Below, in pieces: positions 1-7,871 of a stretch of 11,239 nucleotides of DNA. The stretch's first letter is position 1; each line of letters opens with the position of its first letter. The notes beneath the pieces are model-generated. The model did not search any database and was not told the DNA's origin. It saw only the letters and a program-made list of their open reading frames with translations. A program made the translations under genes and the position numbers. The DNA lies in NCBI GenBank assembly GCA_011524755.1, contig WTJR01000198.1:1-11239 (forward strand), in the 5' to 3' direction. The DNA is from Halieaceae bacterium (GTDB taxonomy: Bacteria; Pseudomonadota; Gammaproteobacteria; Pseudomonadales; Halieaceae).

Positions 1-2346
1 AGGCCACACCGCTATGAAGCGACCGTGGTAAAGACCGAATACGGCATTCCGCATATTACGGCTGAGTCCTGGGGCTCTCTAGGTTTTGGAGAAGCCTACA
101 CGGCAGCAGAAGATCACATCTGCAATATGGCGCTGGCACTGGTGCAATCGCGCGGTGAGAGCGCCGCAGTTTTTGGTCCGGGGCCCCGCAACCGAAATCT
201 CAGTAGAGACATTGTCGTTAAGGCGCTTGGCATCCCCGAAAAGGCTGACGAAGCGCTTGCAGCGCAAGAACCTCAGATCAAAGAATGGGTTGAGGGTTAT
301 ACCGCCGGATACAACCAGTTTGTTAATGAGCGCGCCGGCAAGTTTGGGTCATGGTGTAACGACGCGACCTGGGTAAGACCGGTCACAGCAACAGAGTTCA
401 TGGCGCAGTACGTTACCTTGGTCTACACCTTGCCCCGAATTGCGGGGGCTATTACCGCAGCGGCACCACCCACTCCGCAAGTAGAGGCAAGTGCAGCTAT
501 CGCCGCGCTCGCGAAGGCGCCACCACTGCGCGATACGCTCACGGACATGAAGCTTCGCGATATGGGCTCAAACGCCTGGGCGATTGCCTCGGAGCGCTCG
601 GAAAACGGCAAAGGGTTGCTGCTCGCCAACCCACATTACCCCTGGTACGGCATAGCACGATTCTGGGAAAAACACCTGACGATTCCTGGTGTCTACAATG
701 CCTATGGCGCCGGTTTAATCGGCGCGCCGGGCGTCGCAATTGGCTTCAATGAAGCGGTTGGTTGGTCACATACAGTGTCGAACTCAAAGCGCACCGTGAT
801 CTATCAACTCGCACTCAATCCAGATAATCCTCGGCAGTACCGGTGGGAAAATGGTTGGCGCGACCTCAACTCAGTAACTGTCAGCGCTGATGTAAAAACA
901 CAGGAAGGGCTAAGCAATAAACAGCACACTGTTTGGTTTTCGCATCATGGTCCGTTGATGGCCCTACCAGGGCTAACCGATGATCCCCTCACAGCGTTTG
1001 CCGTTAGAGATGCCAACGCAGAAAACCTTCATACCTTTGCCCAGTGGCAAGCCATGGGCAGTGCGAAAAGCATGGATGAATTCATCGAGGCGCATCGCAC
1101 TTACAACGCTATGCCCTGGGTTAACACAATCGCGGCTTCAGCCGATGGCCGCGCGGTTTACATTGATAATTCCAATGTCGGTGCCTTAAGTGAGGAGGCC
1201 ATTCTCAACTGGCATAACACCCTGAAAGCTGTCCCTAAGCTTCAGTATCTCTACCTATCGCGAGGACTTGTGATCCTTGATGGCAGCCAGCCAAGTAATG
1301 AGTGGCTAGAAACAAGCTCTCCGGTACCACATACCGAGCCATTTGAACGTCGGCCACTCATCGAGAGCAATCAGTACGTCTTCAATGCAAATGACAGCTA
1401 CTGGCTGAGTGATCCGGACAAGCCAGCCGCTGCATTGTCACCCCTCTACGGGCCGACCATGACACCCCGGAGCGTTCGCACACGCATGAATATTGCCTTA
1501 CTGCGCCCGGATAGCCCGTACGGACATGCCGGTGAGGATGGTAAATTTACTCGCGGCGAAATTCAGACCGCCTTGTTCAGCAATGAAAGCCTGACCGCCG
1601 ACATGCTCCTGCCCGAGCTACTCGCGGCCTGTGATGCAACGCCTCAACGCACTATCGAAGAGACCCCAGTCAACCTGACCCAAGCCTGTAACGTGCTGGC
1701 CGCCTGGGATCGCCGGTTCAACAGCGAGTCTCGTGGCGCTGTGTTGTTCAGAGAATGGATCACGCAGTACCCCGCAGACGAAACGTCACTTGGCTCATCG
1801 CTGTTTCAACAGCCGTTTAATCCCATGGAAGCCGCTACCACGCCAGCCGGACTTGCCAATACCGACCTCGCGCTCGACCGACTCGCTCGTGCAGTATTAC
1901 TACTTGAAGGTGAGGACATTGGTCTCGATACGGCGCTGGGCAATCTGCAAATTGGACACCGGTCTGATCGCCAATACCCAGTTCATGGCGGTAACCGGCA
2001 CGAGGGCATTGCCAACCTGCAAATGAGTACCAGCGTGGGTAACAACCCTACCGAAACACCCATCTTCACGGGAAGCGACGAGTTCGCTGGGGACAGCAAC
2101 AGCTTGTCGAAATCAGGCTACAACGTCGTTCACGGCTCCAGCTTCATTATGACGCTTGGCTGGAGTGATACAGGCCCAGAGGCCGAGGCCATACTGTCCT
2201 ACTCACAGTCAGGCGACCCTGAGTCCCCACACTTCGATGATCAAACCCAGCTCTATGCCGAGAAGACCTGGCGGCCAGTACGCTTTACGCCGAGCGACAT
2301 CGAAACCCATGCGGTATCGAGGCAAGTACTTCGCTCGATTGATTGA
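1..2346 (+). CDS. Penicillin/AHL acylase family Ntn-hydrolase, 5' truncated by window edge
   Basis: Members of this family are made as one precursor, exported, and cut autocatalytically into alpha and beta chains; they hydrolyse amide bonds of acylated compounds (penicillins, N-acyl homoserine lactones, lipopeptide acyl chains). The frame is open from base 1, so the true start and any signal peptide lie upstream; 781 residues are visible. The visible part opens with the family's usual start, TEYGIPHITAES, then GFGEAYTAAEDHI. Counting from the GTG at 25, the nucleophile is Ser182 in MGSNAWAI (codon 568-570), with the Gly before it as the expected self-cleavage point. HTVSNSKRTVIYQL follows, and Asn367 in PWVNTI is the likely oxyanion Asn. 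Near the C-terminus are HGSSFIMTLGW and SQSGDPESPHFDDQTQLYAEK, typical of the aculeacin/AHL acylase branch. Family is secure. The substrate is not: beta-lactam, AHL, lipopeptide and fatty amide all remain possible. The gene ends 4 bp before a strong terminator. Confidence 0.93.
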   Translation, partial: RPHRYEATVVKTEYGIPHITAESWGSLGFGEAYTAAEDHICNMALALVQSRGESAAVFGPGPRNRNLSRDIVVKALGIPEKADEALAAQEPQIKEWVEGYTAGYNQFVNERAGKFGSWCNDATWVRPVTATEFMAQYVTLVYTLPRIAGAITAAAPPTPQVEASAAIAALAKAPPLRDTLTDMKLRDMGSNAWAIASERSENGKGLLLANPHYPWYGIARFWEKHLTIPGVYNAYGAGLIGAPGVAIGFNEAVGWSHTVSNSKRTVIYQLALNPDNPRQYRWENGWRDLNSVTVSADVKTQEGLSNKQHTVWFSHHGPLMALPGLTDDPLTAFAVRDANAENLHTFAQWQAMGSAKSMDEFIEAHRTYNAMPWVNTIAASADGRAVYIDNSNVGALSEEAILNWHNTLKAVPKLQYLYLSRGLVILDGSQPSNEWLETSSPVPHTEPFERRPLIESNQYVFNANDSYWLSDPDKPAAALSPLYGPTMTPRSVRTRMNIALLRPDSPYGHAGEDGKFTRGEIQTALFSNESLTADMLLPELLAACDATPQRTIEETPVNLTQACNVLAAWDRRFNSESRGAVLFREWITQYPADETSLGSSLFQQPFNPMEAATTPAGLANTDLALDRLARAVLLLEGEDIGLDTALGNLQIGHRSDRQYPVHGGNRHEGIANLQMSTSVGNNPTETPIFTGSDEFAGDSNSLSKSGYNVVHGSSFIMTLGWSDTGPEAEAILSYSQSGDPESPHFDDQTQLYAEKTWRPVRFTPSDIETHAVSRQVLRSID

Positions 2347-2350
2347 GTAC

Positions 2351-2380
2351 AAAAAAAGCCCGCGACAGCGGGCTTTTTTT
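2351..2380. terminator. Bidirectional rho-independent terminator between acylase and MFS genes
   Basis: Perfect 13-bp arms (AAAAAAAGCCCGC and its exact reverse complement) enclose a 4-base loop, GACA. There is a run of seven T on either strand, so the same hairpin can end the acylase transcript (+) and the convergent MFS transcript (-). It starts 4 bp after the acylase stop and ends 14 bp before the MFS stop. Confidence 0.95.
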
Positions 2381-2394
2381 ATTCGACCCCGCAA

Positions 2395-3699
2395 TCAGTC
2401 TGGGGCGTTTGCCAGATCATCTCTGATATATCGAGCAGCAAATAGGTAGAAAACACCCGACATGAACATAGCAGTTGGAATGATGTACATCATTGCGTAG
2501 CGCAGGGAATCAACGCCGTGTTGATCCACCAGTAAATCGCTCACCAACCCAATCGTTGTGGGTCCCATGCCTAATCCAATGATGTTCAAAATGAAGAACA
2601 GGAGCGCCGAGGAGACTGCTCTCATCTTTAGGCCCACCATACTGTGGACACTCGCAATGGTCGCGCCTAGGTAAGCATTGGCAAGAATCGATGGGATTGT
2701 CATGCACATGAGTGCTGTATAGGGGTCATCAACCCAAAACGTGCTGATTTGAAGCGGTATCGATATGACGCAGGCGCATACCGCCACCCACATGTACCAG
2801 CGCTTGTCATTCTTACCTAGCTTATCTGCGATAACACCTGATCCGAATACGCCGATCGCGCCACCCACGCCAATAATGAGCGCAAGCCAGGTGCCGAGTT
2901 CGCCCGTTGGCATTTGGTGAGTTCTAATCATGAATGATGCAACCCAGTTCGCCGTGCTGTAGCCAGCGAAGGCGTTCATCGCTGCACCTAGGGCCATAAA
3001 CAAGAACGAGCGCCGGCTCAACAGAACCTTGAACACCGTCATCATTGAGGGGTTGTCACCGGTAGAGGCCTTGTTTTCAGCAAGCCCTCGAATGGGCTCG
3101 GGCACTGTTAGGTAGAGGACGAGAGCCAGCAGCACACCGGGCACACCAACGACGAAAAACGCGACACGCCACCCGAAAAACTCGTTCAACCAGCCACCAA
3201 ATAAGAAGCCGAATAAGATGCCAATGCTGATGCCCGTTGAGTAAAAGCCAATGGCGCTGGCGCGCTTCTCGGGCGGGAAAATATCGGAAATCATCGAGTG
3301 CGAGGGCGGGCTACCGCCAGCCTCACCAATGCCCACACCGACCCGCGCCGCCAGCAGCTGCCAGTAGTTTTGAGCCAGGCCACTGATGGCTGTCATACCA
3401 CTCCAGATCGTAAGTGAGATAGCAACAATGTTTCGTCGATTACTCCTGTCGGCAAGGCTGGCAATGGGTAAGCCCGCAAAGGTGTAAAACACAGCAAAGG
3501 CAAAGCCTGTAAGAAGGCCAAGCTGTGCATCGCTCAGCATCAAGTCAGCCTTTATCGACTCCTGCAAAATCGAGAGTAGCTGTCGATCAATGAAATTAAT
3601 GCTGTAGACGATCGTTAGAATGCCGAGGGCGTAATACGCCGCCTTTGTAGACGCATATGGATTGTTTGCGTTTTCTGCCGCAGCAGTTGAGTCAGTCAT
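2395..3699 (-). CDS. Spinster-like MFS transporter
   Basis: A 434-residue inner-membrane carrier with the size and hydrophobic pattern of a 12-helix major facilitator. A short hydrophilic N-terminus (about 1-20) leads into the first helix. Spinster-branch hallmarks: NFIDRQLLS in helix 1 (residues 35-43); GLPIASLADRSNRRNI as the helix 2-3 loop motif A, with the usual Gly-Arg-Arg changed to Asn-Arg-Arg (about 77-91); ARVGVGIGEAGGSPPSHSMISD in helices 4-5 (about 118-139), with the charged R...GE pair; and a PPEKRA loop. A hydrophilic loop near residues 200-220 separates the two halves. Bacterial members are usually annotated simply as MFS transporters and move small organic or amphipathic compounds; the substrate cannot be told here. 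The ATG at 3699 has only a weak purine-rich stretch before it. It lies 205 bp downstream of the permease on the same strand, so it may have its own promoter. It ends at the terminator shared with the acylase. Confidence 0.9.
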   Translation of the reverse strand: MTDSTAAAENANNPYASTKAAYYALGILTIVYSINFIDRQLLSILQESIKADLMLSDAQLGLLTGFAFAVFYTFAGLPIASLADRSNRRNIVAISLTIWSGMTAISGLAQNYWQLLAARVGVGIGEAGGSPPSHSMISDIFPPEKRASAIGFYSTGISIGILFGFLFGGWLNEFFGWRVAFFVVGVPGVLLALVLYLTVPEPIRGLAENKASTGDNPSMMTVFKVLLSRRSFLFMALGAAMNAFAGYSTANWVASFMIRTHQMPTGELGTWLALIIGVGGAIGVFGSGVIADKLGKNDKRWYMWVAVCACVISIPLQISTFWVDDPYTALMCMTIPSILANAYLGATIASVHSMVGLKMRAVSSALLFFILNIIGLGMGPTTIGLVSDLLVDQHGVDSLRYAMMYIIPTAMFMSGVFYLFAARYIRDDLANAPD

Positions 3700-3852
3700 G
3701 AGATACCACTATTTGAATTATTGAGGTAACGAGCCTGTTCCCAGATGCTCATCGAAAGTAAAGCTACACGACACACCGACTAAGGCATAGGTCTGTTGTG
3801 AAAAAGAGATCTTCAGAACTCAATTTGGCCACCTTTCACTAAAAATCCTACG

Positions 3853-3903
3853 CAGGGTGACAACATTGGGACCAGTTTTAGGCCCGCAGGACCGTCACCC
3901 CTG
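3853..3903 (-). terminator. Possible terminator-like inverted repeat after the permease gene
   Basis: On the minus strand, one base beyond the permease stop, CAGGGGTGAC is followed 32 bases later by GTCACCCTG, pairing with one bulged base. The loop holds a second weak pairing (GGGCC with GGTCCC). A run of five T lies about 9 bases beyond the second arm, which is further than in a standard intrinsic terminator. It could reduce read-through from the permease into the MFS gene, or simply be a stable 3' end. Weak call. Confidence 0.35.
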
Positions 3904-3904
3904 T

Positions 3905-5200
3905 TTACTGCGCCGAGCGAATTCGCTGAAAGAAGGGATAGCCCAATGCGATAACTGCAGCCGTTACCAGTAACTGAACCGGGTATTGAATGGCCGTGTA
4001 GAGCACGGTCCACCCTGTGATTGCTAGGAAGATCAGTGCGGGAAGCGGGTACCATGGCATGGTGAATATCGACCCACCGTGGGGACGACCTGCGCGTCGC
4101 CGCCTGCTTGCAAAAACAGCCACAACAGTGAAGAACGTATTTGCTGCCATGACGAGGCCCGCAAACAACAGGATTTGCTCGAACGTTGAGGTCCACAGGA
4201 AGCCGAGGGCAACCAGCCCCATAAATACAATCGCATTTGCTGGAAGGCCGCCTTCATTGGTTTTGCCTAGCCACGCGAGGCCTCGATAATCCTGTCCCAG
4301 ACGCTGGAGTGCTCGAGGTCCCGCCATGATCATCGCACTAACCGTGGAAATCAGAACGCCGGAAAGAAGCAGTGAGACAATAAAAGCGCCGCTCTCTCCC
4401 AAGACAGTTTCAGCCACAATAAAGGCAATCTCGACTTCACCCGTCATCGATGAAATAGATGCCGAGGTCAAAAAAGCCGTGTTGAGGAGCACATACAGTA
4501 CGGTGACCAAGGCACAACCCACGATCAGGGCTCTTGGCAAATCCCTTTGAGGATGCTCCAACTCACCGAGGATGTAGGTGGCAGCATTCCAACCCGAATA
4601 GGCATAGGTGACATAGATCAAGGCAATCGCACCTGCACCGGACAGGATCTCACCCGCATTCAATAATGAAGCGCCTGTGACCTGATGTGAGAAGTCACTG
4701 CCAGTGGCAAATGCGGTCAGCACAAAGGCAGCGATCAGCAGTAGCTTAAGTAATGTCAGTAAGAATTGACCGCTGGAGCTCTCACGATACGTCCGTGTGT
4801 GAATGAGCACCATGAGCACGATCAAGGTTGTCGCAGTGATCTTTGGCGGTAAAGAGGGAAAGGCGGTGGCGAGATAAATACCAAATGTCAGCGACGCAAG
4901 CGCGATGGGCGCCGCGAAACCGACGGTGGCTGAAACGCAGCCCGAGAGAAACCCAGCGTAGGGATGAATCAGCTCAGTCAGAAAGTGATATTCCCCACCC
5001 GACGCCGTGTGGTGGGCGCCCAATTCGGCATAGCACAGGGCGCCACATAACGCACAAAGTCCACCTAACACCCACAACCAGAGGATGGCACCCGTCGACT
5101 CTATTTCCAGCAACTGAAAGCCAAGCGAGGTAAATACCCCTGTACCCACCATGTTGGCCACGACGACCGCAGTAGCCACCTGAACGGAATAGCTGCGCAT
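3905..5200 (-). CDS. APC superfamily amino acid permease (LAT-like)
   Basis: A 431-residue inner-membrane protein with about 12 hydrophobic segments. The family imports or exchanges amino acids or related amines. Helix 1 carries the unwound substrate-binding motif GTGVF (residues 19-23), followed by Leu/Gly-rich helix 2 and CYAELGAHHTASGGEY (about 56-71), matching the helix 2-3 region of the LAT/YjeH-type branch. Helix 6 has the signature YAYSGWNAATYILGELEHPQ (199-218) followed by RDLPRALIVG, which is highly characteristic. A basic loop, SRRRRAGRPHGG, precedes the last helices. ATG at 5200 is supported by AAGG 7 bases upstream (plus-strand 5208-5211). The gene is divergent from the formyltransferase across 87 bp, so the two may share control. 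The transported amino acid cannot be read from sequence; exporters of the YjeH type are as possible as importers. Confidence 0.92.
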   Translation of the reverse strand: MRSYSVQVATAVVVANMVGTGVFTSLGFQLLEIESTGAILWLWVLGGLCALCGALCYAELGAHHTASGGEYHFLTELIHPYAGFLSGCVSATVGFAAPIALASLTFGIYLATAFPSLPPKITATTLIVLMVLIHTRTYRESSSGQFLLTLLKLLLIAAFVLTAFATGSDFSHQVTGASLLNAGEILSGAGAIALIYVTYAYSGWNAATYILGELEHPQRDLPRALIVGCALVTVLYVLLNTAFLTSASISSMTGEVEIAFIVAETVLGESGAFIVSLLLSGVLISTVSAMIMAGPRALQRLGQDYRGLAWLGKTNEGGLPANAIVFMGLVALGFLWTSTFEQILLFAGLVMAANTFFTVVAVFASRRRRAGRPHGGSIFTMPWYPLPALIFLAITGWTVLYTAIQYPVQLLVTAAVIALGYPFFQRIRSAQ

Positions 5201-5287
5201 GTGTTTGCCTTACTCGAATAGACCTCAGATCTCGATTGAGCATAAAGGAGAGAGTATGCTGGCCGCCACCACCCGTGGAGATTACCG
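5201..5287. promoter_or_regulatory. Divergent promoter region between permease and formyltransferase
   Basis: This 87-bp spacer must hold start signals for the leftward permease, and probably for the rightward formyltransferase. I could not find a convincing -35/-10 pair on either strand. Visible elements are the permease ribosome site (AAGG on the minus strand, 5208-5211), a strong plus-strand AAAGGAG at 5244-5250 that precedes an ATG out of frame with the formyltransferase, and GGAG at 5277-5280, which serves the GTG at 5288. Confidence 0.5.
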
Positions 5288-5348
5288 GTGCGGATCGGCC
5301 TTTTTTACAATCGCGATATCTATGCTCACGCGGCGCTTAATCAACTGA
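5256..5348 (+). CDS. Possible 30-codon ORF overlapping the formyltransferase start
   Basis: An ATG at 5256 sits 5 bases after AAAGGAG, a better ribosome site than the one used by the formyltransferase. It opens a 30-codon frame (MLAATTRGDYRCG...) ending in TGA at 5346-5348, overlapping the first 20 codons of the formyltransferase in another frame. It has no recognisable domain. It could be a translated leader whose translation affects initiation at the GTG of 5288, or a chance ORF. I list it because the ribosome site is good; the coding claim is weak. Confidence 0.25.
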   Translation: MLAATTRGDYRCGSAFFTIAISMLTRRLIN

Positions 5349-6001
5349 TTCCAAAGCTCAGCGATCACGACCTTGGCATGTTTTACTCCCAGCGAGTGGG
5401 CGGCGCATCGCAAACGCGTGACCCACGGTTGGTAGCATTAGCGCAGGTAGAGACAGACTTTGCGACAGCGCCCGGCTTGAGCTTTGAAGCGCTGGCCAGC
5501 AAGAGTCATTGCCGCGAAATCGCGATCACCGACATCAATGGCAGCGATCTCAATGTGCTACGTGCATTCGATGCAGACCTCCTGATCAGCATCCGTTTCG
5601 GGCAAATATTCAAAGGTGAAGCCATCGCCCAACCGCGCACTGGCATTATTAACCTGCATTCAGGTCTGTTACCTGAGTACAAAGGCGTCATGGCGAGCTT
5701 TTGGTCACTCCTCAACGAGGAGCCTCGTCTGGGCACAACACTCCACTGGATTACGGATAAGAAAATTGATTCAGGCGCGCTCATCTCGACCCGCTCCCAG
5801 CCCGTGAGATCATCTGACCCCTACCGCAAGCAAGTTCTTTCTCTCTATCGCCCGGGCGTAGAACAGATTTGCGAGGCGGTCGATCAGCTAGAGTCACTGG
5901 CTTCAACCAAGGGTGACGATCTACCCGCCGGCGCTTACTACAGCTTCCCTACCACGGAAGACATCGATCAATTCGAAGCGCGCGGCTGGCGTCTTTTCTA
6001 G
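5288..6001 (+). CDS. Stand-alone formyltransferase-fold protein
   Basis: A 237-residue cytoplasmic protein with the formyl_trans_N (PurN/Fmt/sugar N-formyltransferase) fold, which transfers a formyl group from 10-formyl-tetrahydrofolate to an amine. The catalytic set is intact: Asn122 and His124 in INLHSGLLPEYKG, and Asp161 in KKIDSGALI. The N-terminus (MRIGLFYNRD) starts the Rossmann-like first strand. Methionyl-tRNA formyltransferase (about 310 residues) has an extra C-terminal tRNA-binding domain that is absent here, so this is probably not the housekeeping Fmt; the acceptor amine is unknown. Start: GTG at 5288, with GGAG 7 bases upstream. No in-frame ATG lies between it and the upstream in-frame stop (5243-5245). 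It is divergent from an amino acid permease and 126 bp upstream of an exported amidohydrolase on the same strand. A PurN- or sugar-type role is possible but not supported by the context. Confidence 0.85.
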   Translation: MRIGLFYNRDIYAHAALNQLIPKLSDHDLGMFYSQRVGGASQTRDPRLVALAQVETDFATAPGLSFEALASKSHCREIAITDINGSDLNVLRAFDADLLISIRFGQIFKGEAIAQPRTGIINLHSGLLPEYKGVMASFWSLLNEEPRLGTTLHWITDKKIDSGALISTRSQPVRSSDPYRKQVLSLYRPGVEQICEAVDQLESLASTKGDDLPAGAYYSFPTTEDIDQFEARGWRLF

Positions 6002-6002
6002 G

Positions 6003-6052
6003 ATCCCATTGCGTCGCCACGATGGGGTACTTGAAGGCTGCCGTAGGCAGCC
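6003..6052 (+). other. Two tandem hairpins after the formyltransferase stop
   Basis: Hairpin 1 pairs ATCCCAT (6003-6009) with ATGGGGT (6022-6028), one G-U pair, and an inner CGT/ACG stem. Hairpin 2 is a perfect 7-bp stem, GGCTGCC / GGCAGCC, with loop GTA (6036-6052). Neither is followed by a T run, so they are not typical intrinsic terminators. They begin one base after the stop codon and sit about 75 bp before the amidohydrolase start. They may protect the mRNA end or modulate read-through. Confidence 0.45.
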
Positions 6053-6127
6053 GCTGGAGACTGCAACGCGATCGCTTTCCGACTAGACTCACCGTCATGA
6101 TGTTTCACCACGCTTGGAGATAAACCC

Positions 6128-7804
6128 ATGGTTAGACATGGCGCTCGCCTTTTTTCCGCACTGTTAACAGTGCTCATTACCACTAGCAGCTTTGCGGATA
6201 CGCTGCTGGTTTCCGGCACCATTTACACGGCGGACGATACCAATACCCAGGTCGAAGCCGTGGTCATAGAAGACGGTCGCTTCACCTTTGTAGGTGATTT
6301 AGCAACAGCGCAGAGTAAAGCCGGCGAAGATCACCGCCACGTTGCACTTGGCACCGCCACCGCCTACCCCGGTTTCATTGAAAGCCACGGGCACCTCAGT
6401 AGTCTTGGCGAAGCGATTACCAACCTCGACCTCAATGGCGTGGACAGCTATCAAACAATTGTCGGCATGGTGGCTGACGCGGCGGCTAAGGCGAGTCCGG
6501 GACAGGTCATCAAGGGCCGGGGGTGGCATCAGAGCAAGTGGTCAAAGGAGCCGAGCGTGACTGTTGACGGCTTCCCAACGCATCGATCCCTTTCTGAGGT
6601 CAGTCCGAATAATCCTGTCTTTTTGGGTCATGCCAATGGCCACACGGCATTGGTTAATCAAGCGGCAATGGATGCACTGAATCTCACCTACAACACACCA
6701 ACCCCGGACGGCGGTGTCATTGTCAAAGATGGTAAGGGTGACCCTACCGGCATCTTGCACGAGAATGCAGTCGACCTCGCCTACCCCCTGATTGCGCTAT
6801 CTACCGATTCTGCCAAGACGGCTATTTTAGCGGCACAAGATCACGCCTTTCGCTGGGGCATCACCAACTTCCACGATGCTGGTGCGGGCTCAACCGATAT
6901 CGAGGCACAGCGGGCACTCGATGCCTCCGGTGACCTGAAACTACGGGTTTACACTATGGTCAGTGCCCAAGACGAGGCATTAACAGACTATTGGTTGGCG
7001 CGACCACCAATGATCGCCAACGACGACTCGCGCTTAACGATCCGCTCCTTTAAAGCGGTAATGGACGGCGCATTAGGGTCCCGGACAGCCTGGTTACACC
7101 AACCCTACACCGACGATCCAGGTACCTCTGGGGTTCAAACCTTCGATGAGAATCGCCTCGTCGACATCATGAATCGGTCAAACACCCACGGCTGGCAAAT
7201 CAATACCCACGCCATTGGTGATAAGGCCAATACGGTCGTGCTCGACGCCATTGATAAAGCAACACTAACCCAGCGGGATCACCGCTCGCGCATTGAGCAT
7301 TCGCAGCACCTGGTCCCTTCCGATATCGAACGCTTCTCGAAGCTCGGCGTCATTGCGTCGATTCAAGCCATTCATATGAGCTCAGATCGGCCCTGGGCCA
7401 TTGATCGACTCGGCAAAGAGCGCATCGAGTCCGGCGCCTACGTATGGCGAGATCTTCTGAATGCTGGAGTCCATATCGCCAACGGCACCGACGTGCCCGT
7501 TGAGCCCATCAATCCTATCGCCAATTTTTATGCGTCGGTGGCGCGCAAGACCCTTAAAGGTTTGCCGGACGACGGGTACGAAATCGGGCAGAAGCTCTCT
7601 CGCCACGAGACACTCAAATCAATGACGCTCTGGAATGCCTATGCCGCATTTGAAGAAGCCGAGGTTGGTTCAATCAGCGTCGGTAAACGGGCCGATATGA
7701 CCGTGACGGATCAGAATCTTATGACCATCGACGAGACCAGGATTCTGGCAACTAAACCCATCATGACCATCGTCGGCGGTGAGATCGTTTATCAAGCGAT
7801 GTAA
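6128..7804 (+). CDS. Exported amidohydrolase, YtcJ-like (Amidohydro_3)
   Basis: A 558-residue metal-dependent hydrolase of the amidohydrolase superfamily, YtcJ/N-substituted-formamide-deformylase branch; such enzymes cleave C-N amide-type bonds. Residues 1-23 look like a signal peptide (RHGAR, hydrophobic core, then SFA before Asp24), so it probably acts in the periplasm. Metal-site and catalytic residues are in the expected order: H87-G-H89 in GFIESHGHL, Lys309 in SFKAVMDGALGSR, His361 in INTHAIGD, His391 in RIEHSQH, and Asp455 in NGTDVPVE. The C-terminus (VGSISVGKRADMTV) returns to the small beta-sandwich that also holds the N-terminal VSGTIYTADD. Start ATG 6128 has GGAG at 6116-6119, 8 bases upstream. 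It may be co-transcribed with the formyltransferase 126 bp upstream, but hairpins lie between them. A shared terminator follows. The substrate is unknown; many family members are annotated as deformylases without test. Confidence 0.92.
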   Translation: MVRHGARLFSALLTVLITTSSFADTLLVSGTIYTADDTNTQVEAVVIEDGRFTFVGDLATAQSKAGEDHRHVALGTATAYPGFIESHGHLSSLGEAITNLDLNGVDSYQTIVGMVADAAAKASPGQVIKGRGWHQSKWSKEPSVTVDGFPTHRSLSEVSPNNPVFLGHANGHTALVNQAAMDALNLTYNTPTPDGGVIVKDGKGDPTGILHENAVDLAYPLIALSTDSAKTAILAAQDHAFRWGITNFHDAGAGSTDIEAQRALDASGDLKLRVYTMVSAQDEALTDYWLARPPMIANDDSRLTIRSFKAVMDGALGSRTAWLHQPYTDDPGTSGVQTFDENRLVDIMNRSNTHGWQINTHAIGDKANTVVLDAIDKATLTQRDHRSRIEHSQHLVPSDIERFSKLGVIASIQAIHMSSDRPWAIDRLGKERIESGAYVWRDLLNAGVHIANGTDVPVEPINPIANFYASVARKTLKGLPDDGYEIGQKLSRHETLKSMTLWNAYAAFEEAEVGSISVGKRADMTVTDQNLMTIDETRILATKPIMTIVGGEIVYQAM

Positions 7805-7826
7805 CTTGCCAGTGCGTTGGGCATAA

Positions 7827-7850
7827 AAAAACCCGCCGAGGCGGGTTTTT
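7827..7850. terminator. Bidirectional terminator between amidohydrolase and TonB receptor
   Basis: Arms AAAAACCCGCC (7827-7837) and GGCGGGTTTTT (7840-7850) close over a tight loop. On the plus strand T5-A-T5 follows. On the minus strand the opposite arm supplies a run of seven T. It lies 22 bp after the amidohydrolase stop and 21 bp from the receptor stop, so it serves both convergent genes. Confidence 0.93.
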
Positions 7851-7871
7851 ATTTTTCTAGGTCAGTCCGAC

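Noticed and set aside
3813..4196. 127-codon minus-strand ORF overlapping the end of the permease
   Set aside because: It is in another frame of the permease, which has complete family motifs through this stretch; the alternative translation shows no domain and no ribosome site.
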